Shown: piece after piece, positions 45,122 to 54,063 of the stretch
How the letters are laid out: each line of letters starts with the position of its first letter
How positions within the stretch are numbered: position 1 is the stretch's first letter
From: Ricordea florida
Lineage: Eukaryota > Cnidaria > Anthozoa > Corallimorpharia > Ricordeidae
Length of the DNA: 64,000 bases
Direction: 5' to 3'
NCBI GenBank assembly: GCA_949710005.1
Contig: OX453285.1
Coordinates: forward strand, 21,774,003-21,838,002
Position numbers and translations under genes: made by a program
The notes under the pieces: model-generated
Seen by the model: the letters and a program-made list of their open reading frames with translations, nothing else
Told to the model about the DNA's origin: nothing
Database searches by the model: none

Positions 45122-45556
45122 TTATATCATCCCCATTTTTTGTGGTTGTGGTGCAGGAATATTTTGAGGACAAGCAGGCATTCGTTCCTCCTTTTGCCTG
45201 GAGGGCTCCGTCCGATATCTCATAAACATATCAAATGCGGTAAATCCTATTCCGATAATCGATAAAACAGTCGTAAATGATAGCTCTGGAAGCCATGCCC
45301 GATTTCCATTTTCTGTTTTATCTTCACTCTCATTTTTAATCTCCTTCAGTCGGTCCTTTTCGAGTTTCATTTGCTCCCTAACCAACGCTTCTTTTGCTCT
45401 TTTGTGATATTCAGCTAATTTCTTACCAGCTTCTACTTTTTTAGGATTTTTTGCCCTTTTTTCCGTTCCTCCCTGCGGTTGGTCTCTTGTAATTTGTTCA
45501 ACTTCACCCCGATCAACTTCTGTTCCTCCTTCACTTCGTTCAGTTCGGTCAGACAT
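45122..45556 (-). CDS. P144, Lys-rich single-pass membrane protein
   Basis: Homologue of P141. The membrane segment (FTTVLSIIGIGFTAFDMFMRY), the preceding AWLPELS and the terminal PQKMGMI are kept. The N-terminal 40 residues and the segment after the membrane span are rewritten, with GC-rich codons (GGTEVDRGE, QPQGGTEKR). A TCTAAAG box is at 45580-45586 (plus strand). Confidence 0.7.
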   Translation of the reverse strand: MSDRTERSEGGTEVDRGEVEQITRDQPQGGTEKRAKNPKKVEAGKKLAEYHKRAKEALVREQMKLEKDRLKEIKNESEDKTENGNRAWLPELSFTTVLSIIGIGFTAFDMFMRYRTEPSRQKEERMPACPQNIPAPQPQKMGMI

Positions 45557-45613
45557 TATTTTTCATACCATTAAGAAATCTTTAGACCCCTTTAGCAAAT
45601 AAATCAAATAATC

Positions 45614-46204
45614 TTAGTAAACAGTATCAGTACCGCTAGTGGCCCGCTCAGTTGTGTTAGCGTTATCTGTAATTGCACTTGAAACTTGTTGTATTCCTTC
45701 GGAGCCCTTCGGGTTTTTGTCCTCCGGGGCCCTTTGGGTCTTGAATTTAACGTGTTTAGCAACTTGAAATAGTCCGCTAGCAAGTGCTGCAAATCTTCCT
45801 GCTTTCAATGCTAATAGCCCAACAATGTTTGTTAGTTCGCGATTAACCAAATCATCATTCTTCAAATCTGAACAAAGAGCTTCTATATCATCCACCGGAA
45901 CCACATAAGAAATAACTTGTGAAACCAATTGAAGGGATGAATCTACCAATCCGCCACTAATTTTTTTACCTAATACCGCTTGATAACGATTATAATATTT
46001 TTCAACATCTTTTACTGATAATTTTTTTACATCCCCCAAACTCATATCAACTCCTAAATATTCTTTTGTAGTTCCAAGAGATGCTAGAATAGCCAGTGAT
46101 TCTTGTTTAATTTCAATTTCCTCAGTTCTTTCGGGTTCATCCCGCTGGTCGGTCTTTTCTTCTTTACTGGCGGAGCCAATATAATCTTCCGGAGAATTTG
46201 CCAT
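45614..46204 (-). CDS. P196, helical protein of unknown function
   Basis: Homologue of P191 with a conserved core (GTTKEYLGVDMSLGD; IVGLLALKAGRFAAL). The tail (about 153-196) contains a GC-rich in-frame patch encoding RAPEDKNPKGSEG that has no counterpart in copy 1. The upstream box is degenerate here (TTTAAAAAT on the coding strand near 46228-46236) compared with TTTAAAG in copy 1. Confidence 0.7.
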   Translation of the reverse strand: MANSPEDYIGSASKEEKTDQRDEPERTEEIEIKQESLAILASLGTTKEYLGVDMSLGDVKKLSVKDVEKYYNRYQAVLGKKISGGLVDSSLQLVSQVISYVVPVDDIEALCSDLKNDDLVNRELTNIVGLLALKAGRFAALASGLFQVAKHVKFKTQRAPEDKNPKGSEGIQQVSSAITDNANTTERATSGTDTVY

Positions 46205-46248
46205 ATTTTGTGATAATACACTAGTTATTTTTAAATAACTTCACTTCG

Positions 46249-46875
46249 CTACTCCCCGTTCGGAATCTCCAAATAGCAATTAAATGGAAATCTTAAACAT
46301 AAACATAGTCTAGAATATTTTTCAGTTTTCAAGAGTTGAACAAACTTTTTAGTGGTTTCGGGGTCTAAATCACCCCCATAATCTTCGAAAAGCATCTTCA
46401 TCCCCCTTTGCGATGGATTATGGAATGAGACCACACAAGCCACATTTTCGCGGAACGGTTTTGCTATCGATGTTAATTGTTGAGTGAGAACCCAAACTGA
46501 TAATCCATGATGCCTTCCGGAAAATGCTAAATCTATAAACTTGTTTGATCTTTTTTTCAGATCACCCGAAACAGCGCAATCATCTAAAATTATTAGTGTA
46601 TTTGTTCCGGAGAATAAAGTTTGACAATCAGTTAATAACTCATTAATCTCATCAACGTTACTGGCATCTGGCGATAATACAAAGAAACGTTTATCTCCTC
46701 TAGCAAAACCATGATATGTTTTATTTTTAGCATAGGTTGGGCAAATTAAAACAATGAATTCAAACAATTTTCGGAATGGACCGCGTAGTTGATCTATGAT
46801 GTACTTTGTTTTTCCACAATTTGTTGGCCCGGTTATGATACAATGAAAAGGAATTTTATCTCGTAATTCTTCCAT
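46249..46875 (-). CDS. ATP: Genome-packaging ATPase (FtsK/HerA, A32-like)
   Basis: 208 aa, with Walker A GPTNCGKT (16-23) and Walker B LIILDD (94-99) unchanged from copy 1. It follows the capsid gene by about 9 nt and has no box of its own, so shared transcription with the capsid gene is likely. C-terminal residues differ (EIPNGE against EIPTGA). Confidence 0.9.
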   Translation of the reverse strand: MEELRDKIPFHCIITGPTNCGKTKYIIDQLRGPFRKLFEFIVLICPTYAKNKTYHGFARGDKRFFVLSPDASNVDEINELLTDCQTLFSGTNTLIILDDCAVSGDLKKRSNKFIDLAFSGRHHGLSVWVLTQQLTSIAKPFRENVACVVSFHNPSQRGMKMLFEDYGGDLDPETTKKFVQLLKTEKYSRLCLCLRFPFNCYLEIPNGE

Positions 46876-46884
46876 TTTTTTGTA

Positions 46885-48117
46885 TCAGTACATGATTGAT
46901 CTTAAGTTTGAATTCATAACCTCCATTAATGCATCAGCCACAACAAACATATAACAATTAATAATACCAGAACCAATAGCCAGTCTTTTAATTTCTATTT
47001 TTATACCGTCTTGTGCGTTGTTTAATGCCAGACCTCCTCCATGAATTGTATTATCTGGGTTAGTTCTCAAATCGATCCACAGAGCAAACTTATTATTATA
47101 AAAATTCTTTTCTTTCATGGCATTTCTCCCAAAACGTTTCTTTACCGACTCCCAAAGATCTGACGGAACCATTCCCTTTGAGTATAAACGATTTGGAACA
47201 CCATTAACATCAACATTGATTGAGGCGATAGCTGGATTGAAAAAATTCTCAGAATTTCGTGTTCCTCCGGCGTATGGTAATATAAACAAACATAATATCC
47301 CCGTAATTGACCTTCTAGGTAGATTAATATGCTGGTTTATAACGGTGTCTGTGGGTCTGGATATGGTGAAAGTTTTGTGTAGAGTTACATTTTCATAAAA
47401 GAATCCCTTACCAACCTGATAAGCTGCTTGTGCCTCACGAGCTAAGTATTCGCTTGATATACAAGAATATTCCAACTCAAGGTTTGTGATTTTATAATTT
47501 GGAGTCTTTGTTGTATCTGAATAAATAACAATATCGTGAACTGAAGCTAGTGTAATCTCAAATATTAGTTGATGATCTAGCACCTTTGGGTAGAAAACCC
47601 CATGATCGTTTAGAATAGGATGGTTTAGTTGGATTTGGTACTTTGTATTGTGTACTCCTGCAAGTGTTACTTCCTTTGCATCTGTGTCTACTTTATCACC
47701 CGCATTTGTCCTTAGTTTCCTCATGTTTAAAGAAGAAATACCTTGCTTTAATCGATCGTCTCTTTCTTCATCTGTTAAGAATAAGTCGTGGTATGATTGA
47801 AATAGATCGTATCTTTGTGTGTCCTGTAGTGTTTCACCTCCAAAAAGAACCTTTAGTCTGGAAACAAGGTTACTACCCACATTATTCACAAGGGTGTTAT
47901 TTTCATGCCCCTCAACATTCAAGTTAAATACCAGAGATACACTTCCGGGAACAATAACTAAATTCTCGGTAAGTTTTGGAATATTTATGTATAGTGTTTC
48001 TCCAGGATTGGCTGATGAAGGATTTAGTGTAATTCTGTTCAATATTGATTCCTCTTTCAACCCCAGTGGTACTCTAGGAGTCCTGTTTGGGTTAATTTTT
48101 TCAGACACGTTTGTCAT
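46885..48117 (-). CDS. MCP: Probable major capsid protein
   Basis: 410 aa, the same length as copy 1 with scattered conservative changes (for example around 148-160 and 290-300). Beta-rich with no membrane segment. It is assigned as the double jelly-roll capsid protein from its family resemblance and MCP-ATPase adjacency. A TTTAAAG box is at 48145-48151 (plus strand). Confidence 0.72.
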   Translation of the reverse strand: MTNVSEKINPNRTPRVPLGLKEESILNRITLNPSSANPGETLYINIPKLTENLVIVPGSVSLVFNLNVEGHENNTLVNNVGSNLVSRLKVLFGGETLQDTQRYDLFQSYHDLFLTDEERDDRLKQGISSLNMRKLRTNAGDKVDTDAKEVTLAGVHNTKYQIQLNHPILNDHGVFYPKVLDHQLIFEITLASVHDIVIYSDTTKTPNYKITNLELEYSCISSEYLAREAQAAYQVGKGFFYENVTLHKTFTISRPTDTVINQHINLPRRSITGILCLFILPYAGGTRNSENFFNPAIASINVDVNGVPNRLYSKGMVPSDLWESVKKRFGRNAMKEKNFYNNKFALWIDLRTNPDNTIHGGGLALNNAQDGIKIEIKRLAIGSGIINCYMFVVADALMEVMNSNLRSIMY

Positions 48118-48144
48118 ATTAATTTATAAGATACTTTGGTTAAT

Positions 48145-48151
48145 CTTTAAA
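48145..48151 (-). promoter_or_regulatory. TTTAAAG box overlapping the integrase start codon
   Basis: The box drives toward the capsid gene (27 nt before its ATG) and shares its last base with the ATG of the divergent integrase, exactly as in copy 1. Confidence 0.55.
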
Positions 48152-49188
48152 TGAGTAGAGAAAAAATACTTTCAAAAATATATTATTCAACCGGGGGGTA
48201 TTGGAAAGGATATGCTGCGATTCCTAAATTAGCTGAAAAGGTGAAAGTAAGTGAAAATGAAGCAAAACAATGGTTAGAGAAACAAGCAATATGGCAAATA
48301 TATCTTCCAACTCCAAAATATATACCTAGACCACACTGGGTGGTGGATAAACCTAATCATATTCACCAAGCAGATTTATTATTTTTACCGCATGATAGAG
48401 TTGGAAGAAAAACATATAAATATGCATTAGTTGTTGTTGATGTGGCAAGTAGATACAAAGATGCTGAAGCATTAACCTCAAAAGAAAGTCGAGAGATATC
48501 CAAAGCTTTTACAAAAATATATTCTAGAAGATTGAAATATCCTAAAACATTAATGGTTGATCCTGGAAAGGAATTTATGGGCGAGGTTTCAAAACTTATG
48601 AATTACCATAATGTGAAAATACAAAGAAGTGAAGCTGGCAACCATAGAGCCCAAGCGTTTGTGGAAAGAGCAAATAGGACATTAAGTGAAAAATTATTTA
48701 GCCATCAATATGCTCAAGAAATGATCGGCGTAGCCGGGCCTTCAGGTCTTAGTGATACCCGGTCAAGAGTATGGGTAAAAAGATTACCTGATATTCTAAA
48801 AACTTTGAACAATACACCAACTAGAATAACCGGTAAAGAACCCGAGGGCGCCATAAAAATGAAAGAGGTTGATATCAAACCTAAAAATTACCGACTACCG
48901 GGAGGAACTAAGCGAGTTGTCGGTTTTGATGAAGTTAGATTACCAATTGAGGTTAGTGTTAGATATTTATTATCTCCGGGTGAGCTTGAGGGTGGTGAAA
49001 AAAGAAGAGCCACAGATCCTATTTGGAGCATAAAAGTTTATTATATTTCCGGAAGTAAGGTTTCTCCCAATCAGCCGGTTTTATATTTTTTACAAGACGG
49101 GCCAAGACGAGGTTTTGTAAGAGAGGAGCTTCAAGTTGTACCTTATGATACTGAGTTACCGCCAGATTCTGTTTTGAAACCGTTTTAA
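48151..49188 (+). CDS. INT: Retrovirus-type integrase (DDE, rve family)
   Basis: 345 aa, with the catalytic residues kept in HQADLLF, LMVDPGKEF and QAFVERANR. The N-terminus is shorter than in copy 1 (a run of about 9 residues is missing after residue 6). Two GC-rich in-frame replacements or insertions (GVAGPSGLSDT after EMI, and RLPGGTK after KPKNY) lie in loops outside the catalytic core. No TTTAAAG box faces this gene. Its 3' end overlaps the polymerase gene by 4 bp. Confidence 0.93.
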   Translation: MSREKILSKIYYSTGGYWKGYAAIPKLAEKVKVSENEAKQWLEKQAIWQIYLPTPKYIPRPHWVVDKPNHIHQADLLFLPHDRVGRKTYKYALVVVDVASRYKDAEALTSKESREISKAFTKIYSRRLKYPKTLMVDPGKEFMGEVSKLMNYHNVKIQRSEAGNHRAQAFVERANRTLSEKLFSHQYAQEMIGVAGPSGLSDTRSRVWVKRLPDILKTLNNTPTRITGKEPEGAIKMKEVDIKPKNYRLPGGTKRVVGFDEVRLPIEVSVRYLLSPGELEGGEKRRATDPIWSIKVYYISGSKVSPNQPVLYFLQDGPRRGFVREELQVVPYDTELPPDSVLKPF

Positions 49189-52100
49189 TAAAGGGGGTAT
49201 GTGTGAATTCCATCCTCATCAACCCTTCTTTTATCATAATACCCATTCAATCCTTTTTTAATTTGGGTATATGTCACAATTTGGTTGTCATTGACTCTAA
49301 ATCCTGTGTTTTGTGCCATATCAATTGACCCTTTCAAAGCTGACATGTATCTATCCCAGGTCATTTCGTTTTGCCTATGAATTGTACCTTTACAACTATA
49401 CTTTACTTTTCCATTCTCATCCTCCGCGTAATAACATTTTGATGAAAGAGCAATCATTCTAATACCATCAAACTCTTTTTTGAACAGTCCTGGTGTCTTG
49501 TCGTGATATTTCGAGGTTGATAGGAATTTTTCTTTTCCTCCATTAAAATATTCTTCTCTCATTTCGGGTTTTATAATATTATCAAAGTTTTTATCCGAAA
49601 TTGCCATGTACATAGAATCAGTATCCATTTGTATCAATTCAAAATCCTTTCTATCTACATATTTATCAACAAAATCGTAATAAAATTCCAACATCCGAAG
49701 TTTGGCTAGCTGATACACCGCGATACCGCATTGATAAGGCCTGTCTATTTTTATTTGCCGTTTTCTTTTTACTATTTCATATGTTTCATTTATTTCTGTA
49801 AGATCTTCAAAAAATGGGGACCTTAATGCTTTATCAACCGCACTTTCATCCTGGGTATACCTTGTATTCTTGTGTTTTTCCTTATCTTCTATCATTTTCC
49901 CGTAGAATGCATTTCCTTTTAGTTTGTAAGTGTCGGCTAGTTCTTTACAACCTTTATACTTTGGTTTTAGTTTTTCAATTAATACTTTAATGTCTTTGTT
50001 CTCTTCAATAATTTTAAATATATCAGGGAATTGATTTAATTCATTAGTAATGGTTACGACATCATCTATTTTGTTTTCATCAAAGGCTTTACTTAATTTT
50101 TCCAGCATAATCTCTATATCACCATCTCTTCTTGCGTCGGACACCTCTTTTGGGAACCATCCAAAAGGTCTTCCAGGTTCATACTTCAAAATATTATGAA
50201 TAGCTGTAACCTTCAAACCATGCTCAAGAAGCCATTTTATTATAGGTGTATATAACAATATCTTTTTCGTCTTGGTAACCCCCAGTAATTTTTTATTATC
50301 TTTTAGGTGTTTTCTACCTGTAGCTTTTTGGTATTCTTTCATGTTTTCAGGCACCAAATCTTCTGGAACGCTATCTACAACAAATAGAGGTGAAAACTCT
50401 TCAAACTTTTCTCTTAAGTGTTCAGGCACATGGATATCAACCTGGCAAAAACCAAAAAGATTACCATCAAGAATATCTTTGCAAATTTTCGTAACAGTTT
50501 CTGTATCTGATGGGTTTTTTACCTCAATACATTCTTCTTTACCGCATGGCATTTCTTGCCCCGCCGCGAAAAGATATAAGGAATTTGCATCATAACCAAC
50601 AATTCTTACACAATTTTTTGGAAATTTATATTTATGAGAGCGAATCTTTGTTTTTTCCGCCTCTGCATATCTCATAAATATTATACTAGGCCCCCCAACC
50701 ATACCAGTTTTCAATAGTTTATAAATCTTGTTTTTATCGCATGTTTTACAATCTTTCATTTTCTGGTAGCATTTTTTGCAAAACTCGTTATTACAAGATT
50801 TATTGCATCTATGAATGCAGTATTGGCCTGGGGAATATAATTCAGGATCACCTTTCTTTTTCATTTTTTGATATTTATTTAGAACATACCGCATTGAGAC
50901 GCCAGGGATTGATACAGCATCTTTTAATATATCGATTTTGTCTGGATAATATTGTGCTCTTGTTTTTTCCAAAGCTTCTTTGAAAGGGATAACATCGTTA
51001 AGATTATACTCTTTCAACCAGTCCATCATTGTAACACAGCCTCTCTTTTCGAATTCAATCAAATATTCTTCATATTCTTTTACTGAAATATTTTCTTGTT
51101 TCAAACTTGAGTAAAAGTCTTCATGTTTTACTGGGCCAACTTTAGAAAGCTTATCATAACTATCCAACCATTCATAGGGAAATACAAGTTTTTTAGCTTC
51201 ACAGTTGTTTGCTTTGCACCACTTATCAAAAGAAAGTCCTGGCGCCAAGTAGGACATCACATCTAAGAATTTGAAATGGGGGGTTGTCAAAAACATATAT
51301 TTATTCGCGTTTCTTGCGACAAAAATATCCTTTGTTTTATCAGTCATGTTTTTTACAAAATATCTTTTAATCATATTGATATCATACTTTCCACTATTGA
51401 ACCCCAAAACAGGAACTTGATTACACCATCTTTCATACTCTTCTAAAACTTTCTTTGGGATAGAATCTTGATCAGGTAATGGATATTCTTTTTTAACCTT
51501 TTCAACAATCTTTTTTCTTCTTTTTTCTAAATTTTCAACAAATTCTTTTACAAGATCATCAGGATTTGAATTTATAATACATGTAGGTTCTTTTTCAAGA
51601 GTGTCATGTATTGCAACGCTAACCGGTATATGTGTTTGGTTAAAAGATAAATCATCAGTAATATGTTGAAATTCTTTTTGCAATATTGCCTCAAAATCAT
51701 AATTAATAAAATCTGGGTACGGTATAAATTTCTTCTCAAACCATATATCACCCAATTTAGGTTTTTCACACTCCCAAACCGATACAACACGATACCCCAA
51801 ATCTTTAATAATCTTTTCTCTTTGTTTTGTTTCATTATATTTAGTTTCATCTTCGTTTGAACAGATACAACCGTGCCATTTACACCCATAAAACTCAAAA
51901 ACAGTATTGGTCTCGGGTTCGTATCCATCCACCAAAAAAATCTCATTTCCGCTTTCATCTTTAACACACCTTTCACCACCATGACCGCATAAAGCATGAT
52001 GAATATGTTTTCCTATAATCTTTGATTGTTCATCTATCCATCTACAAGCTTTATAGCTAAATTGTGTATTACCACCATAAAACACCTTTTCAGAGTTGTT

Positions 52101-53693
52101 CATAATATATTTTATCTTTTCTCCTGTGCATAATATTTTTGTCTGGCCTCCTTTACAGCTATTATTTTTTACATGGTCTCCAAGATAATCATGCCGGTTA
52201 AATATTTGTTTGCACCCTGAACATTCCCATTTTTTGGATAGCATCTCTATATCCTTTATGAAAAAACAGTGGCCCTCATAAAGCCCCATATCTAAACTAG
52301 GTAAATTCTCTTTGAATTGCCCTTTACCAAAAACAAGTTTCCAAATTTCATAGTTTTCTTTTTCTTTTTGTTCGTAAACCCTAATGTTAATAGAAAACAT
52401 TTTTGCAATTTTCTCAAAATCAACAAGTTTTGTAGATCTAACTTCTGAGGCTTTCAATTTTTTGTTATTATAAAAATCTCGGGCCAATGATAGTGATAGT
52501 TTTTCAATGTCTTTCTCGGGTCTTTCTTTACCATCAATAATGTTCAATTTAATAGCCAGGCACCGCCAAAAGCACATATTATCATCCTTACCATCTACAG
52601 CATAAAGACATTTTTTATTACGAAGACTGTCTGGTAATTTTCCACACCCAATTAGAGGCTCGTTACTGTGAATAACTTTTACTTTTACCTCTGTAAATTC
52701 AACTCTCCCTTCATGAGCACCCTTTTTATCAATGGTTTTTGATGCGGGCAAGTATGCTCTACTCCAAGCAATACCCTCCAAACTCAATCTTTGTCCCTCA
52801 CACCTCTCAATATAATCTTTTATTTCCGAAAGCATGGAAAAAGACCCCTCGCCCCTAAATGTGTGGGAGTGATAAGCTATTTCCCCTTTTCCTCTATGAA
52901 TCGAAGCTCTAAAACTGATAACAATTCTTGAGCGCATTTCTATTTCCGGTTCCAATTCATTATAAATTATTTCTGATAAATCATTATCTAGATCTCTCCT
53001 AATTTGAAAAATATTTTCATTTCTTTCGTAGATATTTTGAAGGATTTCTCCATTTTCAGGAAATATTCTAAGGGTTGTTGTTCTATTAGTTTTTTTGACT
53101 TTATTGGTAACCCCTTCATTTTTTAATTTACCACCTTCCTTCTCATTATCCCTACCTATAATTGAATCTTCTTTTCTTTCAGGTTTTTTTGAAGAAGGTG
53201 GTGGTTGTTGTGGTTTTGGCTCTTTAGGTCTAGCACCCTTTTCCTCATAATCTCTAGCCTCTTTTTTAGCTTGTTTTATTTGTTCCTCTTGTTGTTTTAT
53301 TTGTTCAGCTTTTCTTTCCAATTGTTCAAGATATTGATCTAATATTTGTTTATTTCTCTTTATTTGCTCGTTTCGTTTTAATTGTTCTTCATTTTGTTTT
53401 ATTTGCTCGTCTTTTTGCTTTAATATTTTTTCCAATCTTTCTTTTTGTTCTTCTTGTTGTTTTATTTGTTCTAGTTCTTCTAATTTTTCTTTTTCTTGTT
53501 TTTTTAATTTTTCTTGTTCTTGTTTTAGTGTTTCTTCTACTTCTTTTTTAAGTTCTTCAACTACCCCCGGTATTTTTCTTATCTTTTTGAGAAGTTCAGA
53601 TTTACTCATTTTATAGTAATTTTTAATTCCATGCTTTTTAGCAATCTCTTTCAAAATTTTATGTTTTCCCAATTCTGCCTCGTTTTGTTCCAT
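49185..53693 (-). CDS. POLB: Protein-primed family B DNA polymerase with N-terminal extension
   Basis: 1502 aa, the same domain order as copy 1: SAP/Rho-N-like start, coiled coil, DYEEKGARPK (148-157), OTU-like Cys/His region, zinc-finger-like and nuclease-like regions, exonuclease motifs and polymerase motifs A, B and C (GYDANSLY, LKGNAFYG, MDTDS). It lacks the 10-residue RGNPYPQSGK insertion of copy 1 but has a longer coiled coil. The promoter box (53715-53721) and first three codons are part of the right terminal repeat. Confidence 0.95.
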   Translation of the reverse strand: MEQNEAELGKHKILKEIAKKHGIKNYYKMSKSELLKKIRKIPGVVEELKKEVEETLKQEQEKLKKQEKEKLEELEQIKQQEEQKERLEKILKQKDEQIKQNEEQLKRNEQIKRNKQILDQYLEQLERKAEQIKQQEEQIKQAKKEARDYEEKGARPKEPKPQQPPPSSKKPERKEDSIIGRDNEKEGGKLKNEGVTNKVKKTNRTTTLRIFPENGEILQNIYERNENIFQIRRDLDNDLSEIIYNELEPEIEMRSRIVISFRASIHRGKGEIAYHSHTFRGEGSFSMLSEIKDYIERCEGQRLSLEGIAWSRAYLPASKTIDKKGAHEGRVEFTEVKVKVIHSNEPLIGCGKLPDSLRNKKCLYAVDGKDDNMCFWRCLAIKLNIIDGKERPEKDIEKLSLSLARDFYNNKKLKASEVRSTKLVDFEKIAKMFSINIRVYEQKEKENYEIWKLVFGKGQFKENLPSLDMGLYEGHCFFIKDIEMLSKKWECSGCKQIFNRHDYLGDHVKNNSCKGGQTKILCTGEKIKYIMNNSEKVFYGGNTQFSYKACRWIDEQSKIIGKHIHHALCGHGGERCVKDESGNEIFLVDGYEPETNTVFEFYGCKWHGCICSNEDETKYNETKQREKIIKDLGYRVVSVWECEKPKLGDIWFEKKFIPYPDFINYDFEAILQKEFQHITDDLSFNQTHIPVSVAIHDTLEKEPTCIINSNPDDLVKEFVENLEKRRKKIVEKVKKEYPLPDQDSIPKKVLEEYERWCNQVPVLGFNSGKYDINMIKRYFVKNMTDKTKDIFVARNANKYMFLTTPHFKFLDVMSYLAPGLSFDKWCKANNCEAKKLVFPYEWLDSYDKLSKVGPVKHEDFYSSLKQENISVKEYEEYLIEFEKRGCVTMMDWLKEYNLNDVIPFKEALEKTRAQYYPDKIDILKDAVSIPGVSMRYVLNKYQKMKKKGDPELYSPGQYCIHRCNKSCNNEFCKKCYQKMKDCKTCDKNKIYKLLKTGMVGGPSIIFMRYAEAEKTKIRSHKYKFPKNCVRIVGYDANSLYLFAAGQEMPCGKEECIEVKNPSDTETVTKICKDILDGNLFGFCQVDIHVPEHLREKFEEFSPLFVVDSVPEDLVPENMKEYQKATGRKHLKDNKKLLGVTKTKKILLYTPIIKWLLEHGLKVTAIHNILKYEPGRPFGWFPKEVSDARRDGDIEIMLEKLSKAFDENKIDDVVTITNELNQFPDIFKIIEENKDIKVLIEKLKPKYKGCKELADTYKLKGNAFYGKMIEDKEKHKNTRYTQDESAVDKALRSPFFEDLTEINETYEIVKRKRQIKIDRPYQCGIAVYQLAKLRMLEFYYDFVDKYVDRKDFELIQMDTDSMYMAISDKNFDNIIKPEMREEYFNGGKEKFLSTSKYHDKTPGLFKKEFDGIRMIALSSKCYYAEDENGKVKYSCKGTIHRQNEMTWDRYMSALKGSIDMAQNTGFRVNDNQIVTYTQIKKGLNGYYDKRRVDEDGIHTYPLY

Positions 53694-53935
53694 GTTTAAT
53701 AAAATTTTACAAATCTTTAAACCTCATTTTTCGTTTTTTGTAAAATTTAAATAAAAAGTAAAATCATTTTTTTTTTCAAAATTTTGAAAAAAGTTAAATA
53801 AAAAAGGTAAAGTCGGGTTTCAATAAAAAAAGTAAATTCGTTTTTCAAAATTTTGTAAAAAGTTAAATAAAAAAAGTAAAGTCGGGTTTCAATAAAAAAA
53901 GTAAATTCGTTCAATTTTTACTGTAATACACTACT
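53685..53935. repeat. Right terminal inverted repeat of copy 2
   Basis: Inverse of 38535-38782, with two tandem units of about 70 bp carrying GTAAAGTCG and GTAAATTCG words. It ends CACTACT followed by the GTCTT duplication. Confidence 0.9.
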
Positions 53936-54063
53936 GTCTTCTTTCTTAGGCCCAGTCTATCAGCGGCCAAAAATGCCAAGATGGCGAACTTGCAAGTAAT
54001 ATTATGGATCTTTCCCAAAGTTAAGTTATAGTAAACAAATTCCCTTGTGAAACCGTGGTCATA
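53936..54063. promoter_or_regulatory. 5' region of SLC37-like gene, cut by element insertion
   Basis: Only about 125 bp of host DNA separates the element from the ATG at 54064. It holds a short upstream ATG frame (54004-54024). The rest of the ancestral promoter lies on the other side of the element next to FAM72 (37979-38534). Confidence 0.5.

Larger units (their letters stand above)
38535..53935. mobile_element. Polinton/Maverick-type element, complete copy 2
   Basis: 15,401 bp bounded by inverted repeats that begin AGTAGTGTATTACAG. Host GTCTT occurs directly before (38530-38534) and directly after (53936-53940), a perfect 5-bp duplication. Fourteen intact genes: two on the plus strand at the left end, integrase on the plus strand near the right, and eleven on the minus strand. 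The set includes integrase, protein-primed polymerase, packaging ATPase and a probable capsid protein. No frame is broken, so the copy may be competent. No adenain-like protease was found. Confidence 0.95.

Noticed and set aside
38535-53935. 6-bp target duplication
   Set aside because: Tested with the repeat ends shifted by one base in each direction; only the 5-bp GTCTT matches.
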